Origin: Arthrobacter sp. B2a2-09
Lineage (GTDB): Bacteria > Actinomycetota > Actinomycetes > Actinomycetales > Micrococcaceae
Direction of reading: 5' to 3'
NCBI RefSeq assembly: GCF_027587375.1
Contig: NZ_JAMXIC010000013.1
Location: forward strand, 1 to 64,000
Length of the DNA: 64,000 nucleotides
Part shown: positions 19,445 through 27,570 of the stretch, piece by piece
Layout: each line of letters opens with the position of its first letter
How positions within the stretch are numbered: position 1 is the stretch's first letter
The notes under the pieces: generated by a model
The model's database searches: none
What the model was told of the DNA's origin: nothing
What the model saw: the letters and a program-made list of their open reading frames with translations, nothing else
Program-made: the position numbers and the translations under genes

Positions 19445-19489
19445 ACGACGCCGGCCGTACAGTCAGTCTGACTGCACGGCCGGCGTCGT
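19445..19489. terminator. strong bidirectional hairpin between convergent genes
   Basis: Outer arms ACGACGCCGGCCGT and ACGGCCGGCGTCGT are perfect 14-bp complements; inside, CAGTCAG and CTGACTG extend the stem by 7 bp beyond a single A/C mismatch. It lies between the stops of two convergent genes, the position expected for a shared terminator, although there is no long T-run. Confidence 0.8.
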
Positions 19490-19515
19490 GGTGCTGCAGA
19501 TGGGCCTAGGTCTCT

Positions 19516-20556
19516 TTAGAACAGGCCGTTCACCACAGCCTGGGTGAGCTGGTGGAAGATGTCGGTGCGGGCGGGGATATCGCTCTCGTCCTGGCCTTTG
19601 GTGTAGACCACGAACGCGTAGGAACTGGTCCCGTTGGTGAGGATGCTGGCATCGTGGAGTTCGTCGTCGAGCAGTCCGTACTTGTGGAAAACAGTGATTC
19701 CGGCCGGCACTGCAGCGGGGATGAGTGATTCGTAATTCGTGTTTTGCATGTAGGACAACAACTGTGCGGTGTCCTGCTGGTTCAGGAGCTTTCCGCCGTA
19801 GAGTCCGGCCATGATGCTGGCCATTTCGCTTGGAGTCAGCGTGTTGTTCTCCGGGTCATAGCTGATCCCGATTGACGTGGCGTAGGCCTGCAACTCCCGG
19901 TGGCCTATGGTGTCCATGATCAAGGACCATGAATCGTTGTCGCTGTCCTGGATCATTTCCTTGATCTGGAACCCGGAGGTGTAGTCCCCCAAAGGATCGT
20001 CAAGGGACGCTGCGCCTGTTTCGACGAGGTGGTAATAGGCAATCGCCGACAGGACCTTGGCGGTGCTTGCTGCCTCGAACGGCTCCTGGACCCCGTATTG
20101 GTGCGTCGAGCCATCAGACAGATCAATCAGTGCCACGCCGATCTGGTACTGACTGTTGGCGTTGATAATGCCGTTGATTTGGGCATCAAACGCGGGCGTC
20201 ACAGTTCCTGCCGCGGTCTGGGCCGGCGCAGCGGCTACCGAGGTAGGAGCGGCAGCCGCCGCCGTCGTCGGGGCAGCCGCCGCTGTAGTCGGGGCAACTG
20301 CCTCCGTTGTCGTCGGGGCAACTGTCGCCGGGGCAGCCGCCGCCGCGTCACCCGCGGGAGCCGTCGGGGCCGAGACGAAATCGGAAGCGGAGCGGGCGTG
20401 CGCAGCTGAGTAGACCGTGGCCGTCAGGATCAGGGCCAGAATGGCCGCACAGGCTGTCAGCAAGGCCGATCGACGTCGGCGGGGACTCCAGTGGTTCCAC
20501 CGATTTCGCTTTCGTCCGGACCCTTGGCCGGGACGACGGGGCTCTTGCTCTTCCAT
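19516..20556 (-). CDS. exported class A beta-lactamase-like serine hydrolase
   Basis: 346 residues: a basic N-terminus, membrane/signal segment (about 30-52), a low-complexity Ala/Pro/Thr linker (62-120), then a beta-lactamase/transpeptidase-like domain. The Ser-X-X-Lys motif is STAK (Ser164, Lys167), the SDN motif is at 205-207, and the third box is KYG (292-294) instead of KTG/KSG. No clear Omega-loop Glu166 context (EXXLN) is seen, so true lactamase activity is doubtful; a cell-wall enzyme or penicillin-binding role is as likely. Probably membrane-anchored with the domain outside. Confidence 0.82.
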   Translation of the reverse strand: MEEQEPRRPGQGSGRKRNRWNHWSPRRRRSALLTACAAILALILTATVYSAAHARSASDFVSAPTAPAGDAAAAAPATVAPTTTEAVAPTTAAAAPTTAAAAAPTSVAAAPAQTAAGTVTPAFDAQINGIINANSQYQIGVALIDLSDGSTHQYGVQEPFEAASTAKVLSAIAYYHLVETGAASLDDPLGDYTSGFQIKEMIQDSDNDSWSLIMDTIGHRELQAYATSIGISYDPENNTLTPSEMASIMAGLYGGKLLNQQDTAQLLSYMQNTNYESLIPAAVPAGITVFHKYGLLDDELHDASILTNGTSSYAFVVYTKGQDESDIPARTDIFHQLTQAVVNGLF

Positions 20557-20636
20557 AATGAAGCAACCGTAGCTACTGCAGCTATGTAAGAGCTATGAAA
20601 ATCCTGTCCGTCAGCCGCGTGTCGCCTGGGTGAATA

Positions 20637-20942
20637 TCAGGCGTCGCGGATCGGTGAGCCCAATACTGTGAACCGGGTGCCGCCCATCTCTCCGGACAGC
20701 AGCGGCATTGCCTCAGCTATGGCGGCCCGGACGCTGTCCAGTTGCAGCGATCCTTGGTGCGCTTCTGCCGATTCCCATAGTTCGCAGACAAAGACCGTGT
20801 CCGGCGATTCGTCGTTGACGCCCACCTCGTAGAGCAGGCAGCCCGCGCCCCGGAGCCCCGGTTTCGGTCTGAGCAGGATGGAGACGACGGCGTCGCGTTG
20901 GCCTGGTTTCGTGCCGAGACTTCCCACATTTGCAAAGGTCAT
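20637..20942 (-). CDS. antibiotic-biosynthesis-monooxygenase (ABM) fold protein, YgiN-like
   Basis: 101 residues when started at ATG 20942; the longer frame to 20999 runs into the next gene and adds non-family sequence. The pattern GLRGAGCLLYEVGV, FVCELWESAEAHQGSLQ is that of the dimeric alpha+beta ABM/quinol-monooxygenase fold. The substrate is unknown. It lies 28 bp downstream of a GATase gene on the same strand. Confidence 0.75.
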   Translation of the reverse strand: MTFANVGSLGTKPGQRDAVVSILLRPKPGLRGAGCLLYEVGVNDESPDTVFVCELWESAEAHQGSLQLDSVRAAIAEAMPLLSGEMGGTRFTVLGSPIRDA

Positions 20943-20970
20943 GCGCCCATTGTGCTTCATTCCTCCGACG

Positions 20971-21708
20971 CTATTGAGGAATCGAGTATCGGCGAACAAA
21001 GTTGCCGAGGATCTTCATCGGTTCGGTCGCCGTGATCTTGCGGGCATCTGCCATCAGCTGTTCAGCAGCCTCGGGCGGGAAGTATCCGGCGTGGCGATAG
21101 GTGGCGATCCGGGTGACGAGCCCCTCGGCGTCGAGCTCTGGATGGAACTGAGTGGCGTATAGGTTCCTCTTGATACGGAACATCTGCACCGGGCACGTGG
21201 CCGAGCCAGCCAGCAACACGGCGTTTCCCGGCAGTACCGTGCAGGCTTCCTTGTGACCGGTAAAGGCGACAAAGCGCTCGGACATGCCTTGGAGGAGCGT
21301 GTCTTGGAGGCCCTCCGCTGTGAGTTTGATGGTTACCCCGCCGAGTCCTTCACCGTAGGTACGGTCAATCACCGCCCCCTGGTGGAGCCCCAGGGTTCCG
21401 ACCCCATAGCAGGCCCCTAGAAAGGGAAAGTCGGCAGCAACAATCCTGTCCAGCAGCTGCGCGAGTTCCTTCTCCACCCGTTTCTGGACCAGGCCCTTGT
21501 GCTCTGGTGGATCGCTCGAAGTGAAGGGGCTGCCGCCCACAATCACGCCGGAGTAGTCGGAGAGCTCAAGCGGCGGGAGTGGCGCCGCTTCCATTCGGAT
21601 GCGTTGTAGATGCTCGGGAGCGAGCCCTCCAAAACGAAGATACGCCTGGTACTCTTCCTCGGCGGCGGCGTCTTCGGCACGAGATGCGAGCAGGAGAAAC
21701 GGCTTCAC
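20971..21708 (-). CDS. class I glutamine amidotransferase domain protein
   Basis: 245 residues with the GATase-1 triad: nucleophile Cys100 in GACYGVG, His189 and Glu191 in FHPE; VIVGGSP marks the oxyanion region. It resembles stand-alone GMP-synthase-like amidotransferases (also PuuD-like gamma-glutamyl hydrolases) and has no synthetase domain. The acceptor is unknown. It may be co-transcribed with the ABM protein. Confidence 0.85.
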   Translation of the reverse strand: MKPFLLLASRAEDAAAEEEYQAYLRFGGLAPEHLQRIRMEAAPLPPLELSDYSGVIVGGSPFTSSDPPEHKGLVQKRVEKELAQLLDRIVAADFPFLGACYGVGTLGLHQGAVIDRTYGEGLGGVTIKLTAEGLQDTLLQGMSERFVAFTGHKEACTVLPGNAVLLAGSATCPVQMFRIKRNLYATQFHPELDAEGLVTRIATYRHAGYFPPEAAEQLMADARKITATEPMKILGNFVRRYSIPQ

Positions 21709-21916
21709 AGGCTAAGTGTGCGCGCGGCGGCCGTGACGCGCCAGCGTTCGGCTGAAACATCCCTCTTGGGGGCGGTGAGCCGCCGTTCACGTGGAAGAAA
21801 TGTCCGAATTTCTGCCCGGGTGGAAGGATTTCACGTCCTTCCGCCCGGTATTCCGCGCAATCACTGGGATCCTGGACGCCCGTTCCAGGCGGTTCTGCGT
21901 CCGCGTGGAGGCGGCG

Positions 21917-21932
21917 TTAACATTCCCGAAAC
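21917..21932. promoter_or_regulatory. candidate GlnR-type box 1 upstream of amt
   Basis: TTAAC, 6 bases, GAAAC matches the actinobacterial GlnR pattern GTNAC-N6-GNAAC with one deviation. It starts 177 bp before the amt start. A second partial match starts 53 bp further on, which is five helical turns away. Confidence 0.45.
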
Positions 21933-21969
21933 ACGCCCGTCATGCGTTCTTCACGCCAAGCCAAGTTAT

Positions 21970-21985
21970 GTAACGTGCCCGCAAT
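21970..21985. promoter_or_regulatory. candidate GlnR-type box 2 upstream of amt
   Basis: GTAAC, 6 bases, GCAAT: the left half is perfect and the right half is partial. It lies in the 385-bp leader between the divergent GATase gene and amt; nothing else was recognised in that leader. Confidence 0.35.
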
Positions 21986-22093
21986 TTTTCCTCGCATTGC
22001 TTGAAACACGGAACCGGAAATATTGGGCAGGGGAAGAACGGGACCACGCTGCAACGGTCCTCCTACGGCATTCCGATCAGAAGGGAAGCGCAC

Positions 22094-23470
22094 GTGAATA
22101 TCACTGCGGAAAACGTTTGGGTGATGGTGTCGGCGGCACTTGCACTGCTCATGACCCCGGCACTCGGCCTCTTCTACAGTGGCATGACGCGGGCCAAGGC
22201 CTCCCTCAACATGATCATGATGAGCTTCATCTCCGCGGGCATCGTAGGCGCCGTGTGGATCCTGTGGGGCTACTCGATGATCAGCGGCAAGAGTGTCCTG
22301 GGGATCTTCGGCAATCCGTTCAGCAGCTTCGGCTCCGCGGACCTGGTCGGTTCCACCGATCTCATCAAGCTGGGCTTCAGCGCAACCTTCGCCATCGTCA
22401 CGGTGGCCCTGATCAGCGGAGCTATCGCCGACCGCGCCAAATTCAGTTCCTGGGTCATCTTCGTCCCCATCTGGATCACCCTGGTGTACTGCCCCTTGGC
22501 TTTCATGGTTTGGGGCGGAGGCCTGCTGAGCCCCGGCGGAGCCATCAGTTCAGTCTTCGGCCAGGTCATTGACTTCGCCGGTGGCACCGTGGTGGAAATC
22601 AGCTCCGGCGCTGCCGCGTTTGTCCTGGCGCTGATCCTGGGCAAGCGCCACGGCTTTGGAAAAGACCCGAACCACCGCCCGCACAACCTCCCCTTCATCA
22701 TGCTTGGCGCCGGCCTCCTCTGGTTCGGCTGGTTCGGCTTCAACGCCGGCGCGGCCACGACGTCGGCGCAGGCCGGCTTGATCTGGGTCAACACCCTTGT
22801 TGCCCCAGCCGGGGCCATGCTCAGCTGGTTGCTCACCGAGAAGATCCGGCACGGCCACCCCACGTCCTTGGGTGCCGCATCCGGCGTCGTTGCCGGCCTC
22901 GTGGCTATTACTCCGGCCTGCGCCAACGTGGCTCCCGCCGCAGCCCTCGGCCTCGGTCTGGTGGCTGGCGCCGCCTGCGCCGTGTTTGTCGACCTGAAAC
23001 ACAAGTTCGGCTTCGATGACTCCCTCGACGTCGTGGGCGTCCACCTTGGTGGCGGACTTGTGGGCACCCTCGCGCTCGGATTCATCGCACTGCCGGTCAA
23101 TGGCAAAGGTGGAGGATTGTTCTACGGTGGCGGACTCCAGCAGCTCGTGGCGCAGATCGTCGCCATCCTTGTCACCCTTGCAGTATCTGGAATCATGACG
23201 GCAATCATTGCCCTTGTCATCCACAAGACCGTTGGATTCCGGGTCAGCCACGAGGCGGAGCTCGCCGGCGTGGACTTGTCCGAGCACGCCGAGACTGCCT
23301 ACGAGTTCGGCGGCATGTCCCGAAGCCACTTCAACGCCCTCCCGCACGTCAACATCCCCCTTGCCGCTGCGGCCGTCCCTGTTTCAGCCCGGGCCGCTGC
23401 CGCCGCTTCGTCCCCCGCGGCCGCTCCCGCCGTCGAGCTCCAGCGCGAAAAGCAGGCCGACCCCGCTTAG
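22094..23470 (+). CDS. amt: ammonium transporter
   Basis: 458 residues, about 11 membrane helices. Family landmarks: LGLFYSGMTRAKASLNMIMM in the first helices, the Phe/Trp-rich pore entrance, DFAGGTVVEISSGAAAFVLA, and the pore-His region GVHLGGGLVGTLALGF. The Amt/Mep/Rh trimer conducts ammonium/ammonia. GTG 22094 after AAGGGAAG is preferred; the frame extends upstream to 22001 without family similarity. The C-terminus carries an Ala-rich tail of about 40 residues. A PII (glnK) gene does not follow, unlike in many bacteria. Confidence 0.93.
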   Translation: MNITAENVWVMVSAALALLMTPALGLFYSGMTRAKASLNMIMMSFISAGIVGAVWILWGYSMISGKSVLGIFGNPFSSFGSADLVGSTDLIKLGFSATFAIVTVALISGAIADRAKFSSWVIFVPIWITLVYCPLAFMVWGGGLLSPGGAISSVFGQVIDFAGGTVVEISSGAAAFVLALILGKRHGFGKDPNHRPHNLPFIMLGAGLLWFGWFGFNAGAATTSAQAGLIWVNTLVAPAGAMLSWLLTEKIRHGHPTSLGAASGVVAGLVAITPACANVAPAAALGLGLVAGAACAVFVDLKHKFGFDDSLDVVGVHLGGGLVGTLALGFIALPVNGKGGGLFYGGGLQQLVAQIVAILVTLAVSGIMTAIIALVIHKTVGFRVSHEAELAGVDLSEHAETAYEFGGMSRSHFNALPHVNIPLAAAAVPVSARAAAAASSPAAAPAVELQREKQADPA

Positions 23471-23517
23471 CGGAAGCAGGCATTTCCGCGGCCGCGAGGG
23501 ACGCGTACGCTCAATTT

Positions 23518-23841
23518 GTGGATATCGTCGATTTCCTCTCGGACCGTCTGAAGGAGGACGAGGCTGCGGCGCGGAAACTCCTCGGCGACCGTTCCGTCTC
23601 CGAGGCGGGCAAATGGTACGAGCGCCGCCTTCTCCTGGAATGCGAGTCGAAGAGAAGGCTGCTCAGCATCGTGGAATCCGCACGGCAGACGGCCTTGGCC
23701 ACGATGGTTCGCGGCACGCTTGGCGATACCCCGCAGTGGATCCCGGAATCAATCGAATGGACCACGAAATCGTTGAATGCCCTCGCGCTGCCATATTCGG
23801 ACCATCCGGACTTCGAGCCGGAATGGCTGGCGGGGATGTAA
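23518..23841 (+). CDS. DUF6221-like small protein
   Basis: 107 residues starting at GTG 23518. The DFLSDRLKEDEAAAR opening and RRLLLECESKRRLLSIVE repeat the pattern of the actinobacterial DUF6221 family, whose function is unknown. Soluble, highly charged, helical. Its stop codon ends one base before the first operator repeat of the toxin-antitoxin locus, so the hip promoter begins immediately after or inside its 3' end. Confidence 0.7.
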   Translation: MDIVDFLSDRLKEDEAAARKLLGDRSVSEAGKWYERRLLLECESKRRLLSIVESARQTALATMVRGTLGDTPQWIPESIEWTTKSLNALALPYSDHPDFEPEWLAGM

Positions 23842-23979
23842 TCGGCAGCATCTTGCCGAAAGATGGTCCTAGCGGACCCACGGTCGCCCAACTGATCACT
23901 TTCGGCAGCATCTTGCCGATTTCGACAAATTAGTTCAGAATGAACCTAGGAAACTGCCAAATCGGCAATATCGTGCCGG
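23842..23979. promoter_or_regulatory. three-site operator of the HipBA-like locus, exact 60-bp spacing
   Basis: Inverted repeat TCGGCA-N6-TGCCGA occurs at 23842-23859 and 23902-23919, and as TCGGCA-N6-TGCCGG at 23962-23979. Starts are exactly 60 bp apart. The third copy ends 14 bp before the preferred antitoxin start. Multiple spaced inverted repeats upstream are typical of HipB autoregulation. Confidence 0.8.
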
Positions 23980-23993
23980 ATCATCGGAGACGC

Positions 23994-24191
23994 GTGGAAG
24001 ACCTAGCGGCCATTGCGGCGACCATACGAAAAGCACGCAAAGAGGCCGGAATCACGCAAGCAGACCTCGCTGACCTTGCCGGAACCTCCGAAAGGACCGT
24101 GCGGGCGATTGAGACGGCCACCGGGAATCCTTCGCTGGGGGCCGTCGTGGCGGTAGCGAATGCCGTAGGCCTGCACATGGCGGCGGCCTGA
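23994..24191 (+). CDS. HipB-like antitoxin (XRE helix-turn-helix)
   Basis: 65 residues from GTG 23994, with GGAG 4 bases upstream. The Cro/C1-type HTH is AGITQADLADLAGTSERTVR. The frame is also open from ATG 23940, but that start would place the third operator inside the coding sequence and add an unrelated 18-residue leader, so it is not favoured. The stop overlaps the hipA start by one base (TGATG). Expected role: neutralise the kinase toxin and repress the operon at the three upstream repeats. Confidence 0.85.
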   Translation: MEDLAAIAATIRKARKEAGITQADLADLAGTSERTVRAIETATGNPSLGAVVAVANAVGLHMAAA

Positions 24192-25387
24192 TGGTCGACG
24201 ATCTTCAGGAGTTGAAGTTCGTCCGTGCAGCGGACGTTCACAAAGGCGGCGTCCTGGCAGGTCACCTTGTCCGCACTGGCCATGGCGGGGTCAGTTTTTC
24301 CTACGTGGCAGAGTACATGGCTTCCGGCCTGCCTGCGATTGCCGGTTCGTTGCCTTTGACGGGGATTTCTGTCGAGACTCCCGCTGGCGCCCTTCCGCCC
24401 TTCTTCGCCGGCCTGCTCCCTGAGGGGCACCGGCTTAGCGTGCTCAGGGACGCCACCAAAACTAGCCTCGACGACGAACTCACCCTCCTGCTCGCAGTCG
24501 GAGCCGATGCCCCCGGGGACGTCCAAGTGGTCCCCGCCGGGGAAATTCCCGTGGAACCGGCACCCCTGGCCGACACATCCAGACCAGAGCAACTGGACTT
24601 CGCCGCCCTTGCCAACGCGGTAGACCGTCACGCGATCCCCGGCGTCCAAGACAAGGCAAGCGCGTCCATGCTGACCACACCGCTGTCCCTCAGGGGGCAA
24701 CGGTATCTACTCAAACTCGACCCGCCCAACCAGGCACACTTGCTGGCGAACGAAGCGGTGCACCTCTCCGCCGCCAAGTACCTCAAAATCCCTGTAGCAA
24801 AGAGCCTCATCATCACCGACATGCACGGGTTGCCTGGGTTGCTAGTGGAACGCTTCGACCGCGTCCGGGACCAGGACGGCATTTGGGTCCGCTTGCCCAT
24901 GGAAGACGGGGCCCAGGTCTTGGGCCTGCCACCGGCTTCCAAGTATTCGGTGGCGTCGGAGGACGTAGCTGCCGCGCTGGCTGGGCGATGCAAAGCCCCT
25001 CTCGTGGCAAGCCGCAATCTGTATCTACAGTTTGTCTTTGCTTGGCTGACCGGGAACGGCGACCTCCATGCGAAGAATCTCTCGATCCTCGGGGGCCAGC
25101 ACGCAGGATTCGTCATGGCCCCGATCTACGACATTCCATCCACCCTGCTGTACGGAGACGACTCGCTCGCGTTGCCGGTGTCTGGGAAAACCAAAAACCT
25201 CAAGGCGAAGCACTGGGCCGATTTCGCGGCGTCGATTGGCTTGCCACAGCGCGCGGCCATCTCCGCCAATACATTGGCCTTGTCAGCTTCCGGGAAGGCC
25301 AGCTTGGAGGACCTACCCTTCACCGGGTCACCGCTCCGAGGCGCTCAACGAGAGCTGCGATTCCGGCGTGGAGAGCTGGCGGGCTGA
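24191..25387 (+). CDS. hipA: HipA-family serine/threonine kinase toxin
   Basis: 398 residues, close to the usual HipA length. N-terminal HipA_N region (10-105), then the kinase core: GVQDKASAS (151-159, the P-loop-like segment carrying the autophosphorylated serine), YLLKLDP, LLVERFDR, catalytic LTGNGDLHAKN (286-296, Asp291) and metal-binding APIYDIPS (Asp314). All key residues are present, so it looks active. HipA toxins phosphorylate translation factors such as glutamyl-tRNA synthetase and promote dormancy. Coupled to the upstream HTH gene. Confidence 0.9.
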   Translation: MVDDLQELKFVRAADVHKGGVLAGHLVRTGHGGVSFSYVAEYMASGLPAIAGSLPLTGISVETPAGALPPFFAGLLPEGHRLSVLRDATKTSLDDELTLLLAVGADAPGDVQVVPAGEIPVEPAPLADTSRPEQLDFAALANAVDRHAIPGVQDKASASMLTTPLSLRGQRYLLKLDPPNQAHLLANEAVHLSAAKYLKIPVAKSLIITDMHGLPGLLVERFDRVRDQDGIWVRLPMEDGAQVLGLPPASKYSVASEDVAAALAGRCKAPLVASRNLYLQFVFAWLTGNGDLHAKNLSILGGQHAGFVMAPIYDIPSTLLYGDDSLALPVSGKTKNLKAKHWADFAASIGLPQRAAISANTLALSASGKASLEDLPFTGSPLRGAQRELRFRRGELAG

Positions 25388-25432
25388 CTAAAGTGCAGTA
25401 CCGACGCGCCCCAGCGACAGAAAGCCCTGCGG

Positions 25433-26929
25433 TTAGTGCATCGTCCCGAAACTAGTGTTGTACCGGTACATGAACGCGGCCATCGCATCCCGGTTGACCG
25501 CTAGATACGGACGGTAGGTTTTGCTTCCGTCGGACTCGGTCCATCCCGTACTGATGCCGCTGTTTGCGAGCCAGGTGATCTGCTTGTAGAACGGGTTGTC
25601 AGTGGCGACGTCGGTGAATGGCGACGTCGCCGGTGCCGTAAACGCCGGACTACCCGCGAGGCGGTACATGAAAGCAGCCATGGCGTCTCGGTTAACCGAT
25701 AGATACGGACGGTAGGTCTTGCTTCCGTTGGCTTCTGTCCAGCCCGTGCTGATGCCGTTGTGCGCGAGCCAGGTGATCTGCTTGTAGAACGGATTGTTCG
25801 TGGCGACGTCAGTGAATGGCGACGTCGCCGGAGGGGTGAACGCCGGACTGCCCATCAGGCGGTACATGAACGCAGCCATTGCGTCCCGAGCTACCGCCGT
25901 CAGGGGGTTGAAGTTCCTCGACCCGTCGGACCCGGTCCATCCAGTGGAGATGCCACGGGAACCGAGCCAGTTGATTTCGGACGTGAACGGGTCCCCGGAA
26001 ATGTCCGAGAAGATGGGGCCTGGGTTGGTGGCGAAGTCGGTCAGCTGGGTGAGCGTGCCGTTGAAGACGTCCTGGTCGCCGGGAAAAACGCCCGTATCGG
26101 AGTTCTGCCACAAGGTGTAGTCCGGCCAACTGGCCGGCAGCGGTCCGGGGTCAGTCGAGAAATGGGAAATATGCAGGGGGTGGTTTCCGAAACCCGCCGC
26201 ATTGCCGGTGCACGTGGTCCACCAGTCAGTGGTGGTGTAAATGGCAGGCAGGCGCCCGGTCTTGGACAGGATGGTCGTGGCGAAATCGGAGATCCAATTC
26301 ACCATGTCCCCTTGGCTCAATCCGTAGCAAGTACTTCCATACGGGTTGTATTCAATGTCCAAGAGGGCAGGAAGGGTCTTCCCGTCCGGAGTCCAGGCTG
26401 CGCCGCTCTGCAGAAAGTAGTTGGCCTGGTCCGCTCCTGAGGACGCGTCGGGAAGCGCGAAGTGGTAGGCGCCGTGCAAGAGTCCGGCGTTTGCGGATCC
26501 GGCATATTGGCTGGCGAAGTACGGGTTGGCGTAGCCGGCGCCCTCACTGGCCTTGACATAGGCGAATTTGGCGCCATTTGTGGCCGCGGTTGACCAGTCC
26601 ACATCGCCCTGGTGGCTGCTGACATCCATCCCCGGCACCCCTGAGGCCACCGAAGCGGGCGCTACGGCCTGGGCAGACATCCGCATTGGCGCAGAGGGTT
26701 CGTGACTGCGGACAGTTGAACCCATCGCGTGATCATTCGAGGTACTTGATGTCGCGGACGGGGATGCGGACGGTGGAGTCGCCGTGGGTGACGCGGAAGC
26801 CGCGCCCGCTCCCGGCGCGACGAGGACGATGCCCGCCACCAGGACAGCTACGTACCCGGCGACGCCCTTCCGGTTACGGGGCCGAACGGGATTCTGCCAC
26901 CTGGGGGCGCGCGGGATCGACGCGTTCAT
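25433..26929 (-). CDS. secreted GH25 lysozyme with three SLH-like C-terminal repeats
   Basis: 498 residues from ATG 26929, which has GGAAGGA 6-12 bases upstream. N-terminal signal segment (about 20-45), Ser/Thr/Pro linker, a GH25 muramidase domain (about 98-300; GMDVSSHQGDVDW with Asp102, and catalytic pair Asp191/Glu193 in LLDIEYN), then three tandem repeats of about 63 residues, each with the core FTDV...F...I.WL...GISTGW...... RDAMAAFMYR. The repeats resemble S-layer-homology modules and probably hold the enzyme on the cell wall. Nucleotide identity between repeats 2 and 3 is high, indicating recent duplication or gene conversion. Confidence 0.88.
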   Translation of the reverse strand: MNASIPRAPRWQNPVRPRNRKGVAGYVAVLVAGIVLVAPGAGAASASPTATPPSASPSATSSTSNDHAMGSTVRSHEPSAPMRMSAQAVAPASVASGVPGMDVSSHQGDVDWSTAATNGAKFAYVKASEGAGYANPYFASQYAGSANAGLLHGAYHFALPDASSGADQANYFLQSGAAWTPDGKTLPALLDIEYNPYGSTCYGLSQGDMVNWISDFATTILSKTGRLPAIYTTTDWWTTCTGNAAGFGNHPLHISHFSTDPGPLPASWPDYTLWQNSDTGVFPGDQDVFNGTLTQLTDFATNPGPIFSDISGDPFTSEINWLGSRGISTGWTGSDGSRNFNPLTAVARDAMAAFMYRLMGSPAFTPPATSPFTDVATNNPFYKQITWLAHNGISTGWTEANGSKTYRPYLSVNRDAMAAFMYRLAGSPAFTAPATSPFTDVATDNPFYKQITWLANSGISTGWTESDGSKTYRPYLAVNRDAMAAFMYRYNTSFGTMH

Positions 26930-27279
26930 ATGAAATTCCTTCCGTTTTGGCACCGGAAGAGACCCGCGCCTGCCATCAAACGCCCGCAGGAGCGGACGTG
27001 ACGGATACTATCAGTTCAAATCAAAACGAATGACAAACCGGCAGGATCCGCGGTGCGGGTCGGGTCCCTTTCAAACAACGACGACGACGGCGGCGCTCCA
27101 GACAGTGCCGGCCGGGCACCACAACTCCCCCGCGAAAAGGCGCGGGCCACCTCCCCTGTCAAAGAATTAATCCAGAATCTATTCTGTTGATGAACCGGTA
27201 TATGTACGGTCCATCAGGCCACCGGCACGTCCCGGGAAGCCCATCCCGCTCCGGGGGCCGTCTCTATGAGGAGGCGTCC
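26930..27279. other. divergent intergenic region, lysozyme / DUF3311 genes
   Basis: About 350 bases between two divergent starts. It contains AT-rich promoter-like stretches and the small palindrome listed separately at 27173-27186. No gene or RNA was recognised. Confidence 0.5.
27173..27186. promoter_or_regulatory. possible operator upstream of the carboxylate permease operon
   Basis: CAGAAT-CT-ATTCTG, a perfect 6-bp-arm palindrome in an AT-rich patch about 95 bp before the DUF3311 start. The size fits a dimeric repressor site; no regulator gene is adjacent. Confidence 0.35.
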
Positions 27280-27570
27280 ATGTCAACTCCCGATGTGCCA
27301 ACCCGTGGGCCCGCAAGGCCCGGTCCGTATATTGTGGCGGGAATCCTGCTAGCCATCGCCATTCTGGTTCCGCTGTTCGTCCCGGCGTATTCGATTGATC
27401 AGCCGCGGCTAGCCGGTATGCCGTTCTTCTACTGGTACCAAATGCTCTGGGTTCCGATCACGGCAGGCATGGTGGGCGTCTCCTATCGGCTGGTGACCAA
27501 GGAGGACCGTCGCCGCCGCGAGGCCGCGCGGGGCGCACGCGGCGCACGCACTGAGGAGCAGGAACAATGA
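27280..27570 (+). CDS. DUF3311 small membrane protein, partner of the MctP permease
   Basis: 96 residues from ATG 27280 (GAGGAGG 5-12 bases upstream). Two membrane helices (about 17-37 and 49-72) and a basic C-terminal tail. DUF3311 proteins are encoded next to solute:sodium symporters of the carboxylate type and are thought to be accessory subunits. The stop overlaps the permease ATG by 4 bases. Confidence 0.82.
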   Translation: MSTPDVPTRGPARPGPYIVAGILLAIAILVPLFVPAYSIDQPRLAGMPFFYWYQMLWVPITAGMVGVSYRLVTKEDRRRREAARGARGARTEEQEQ

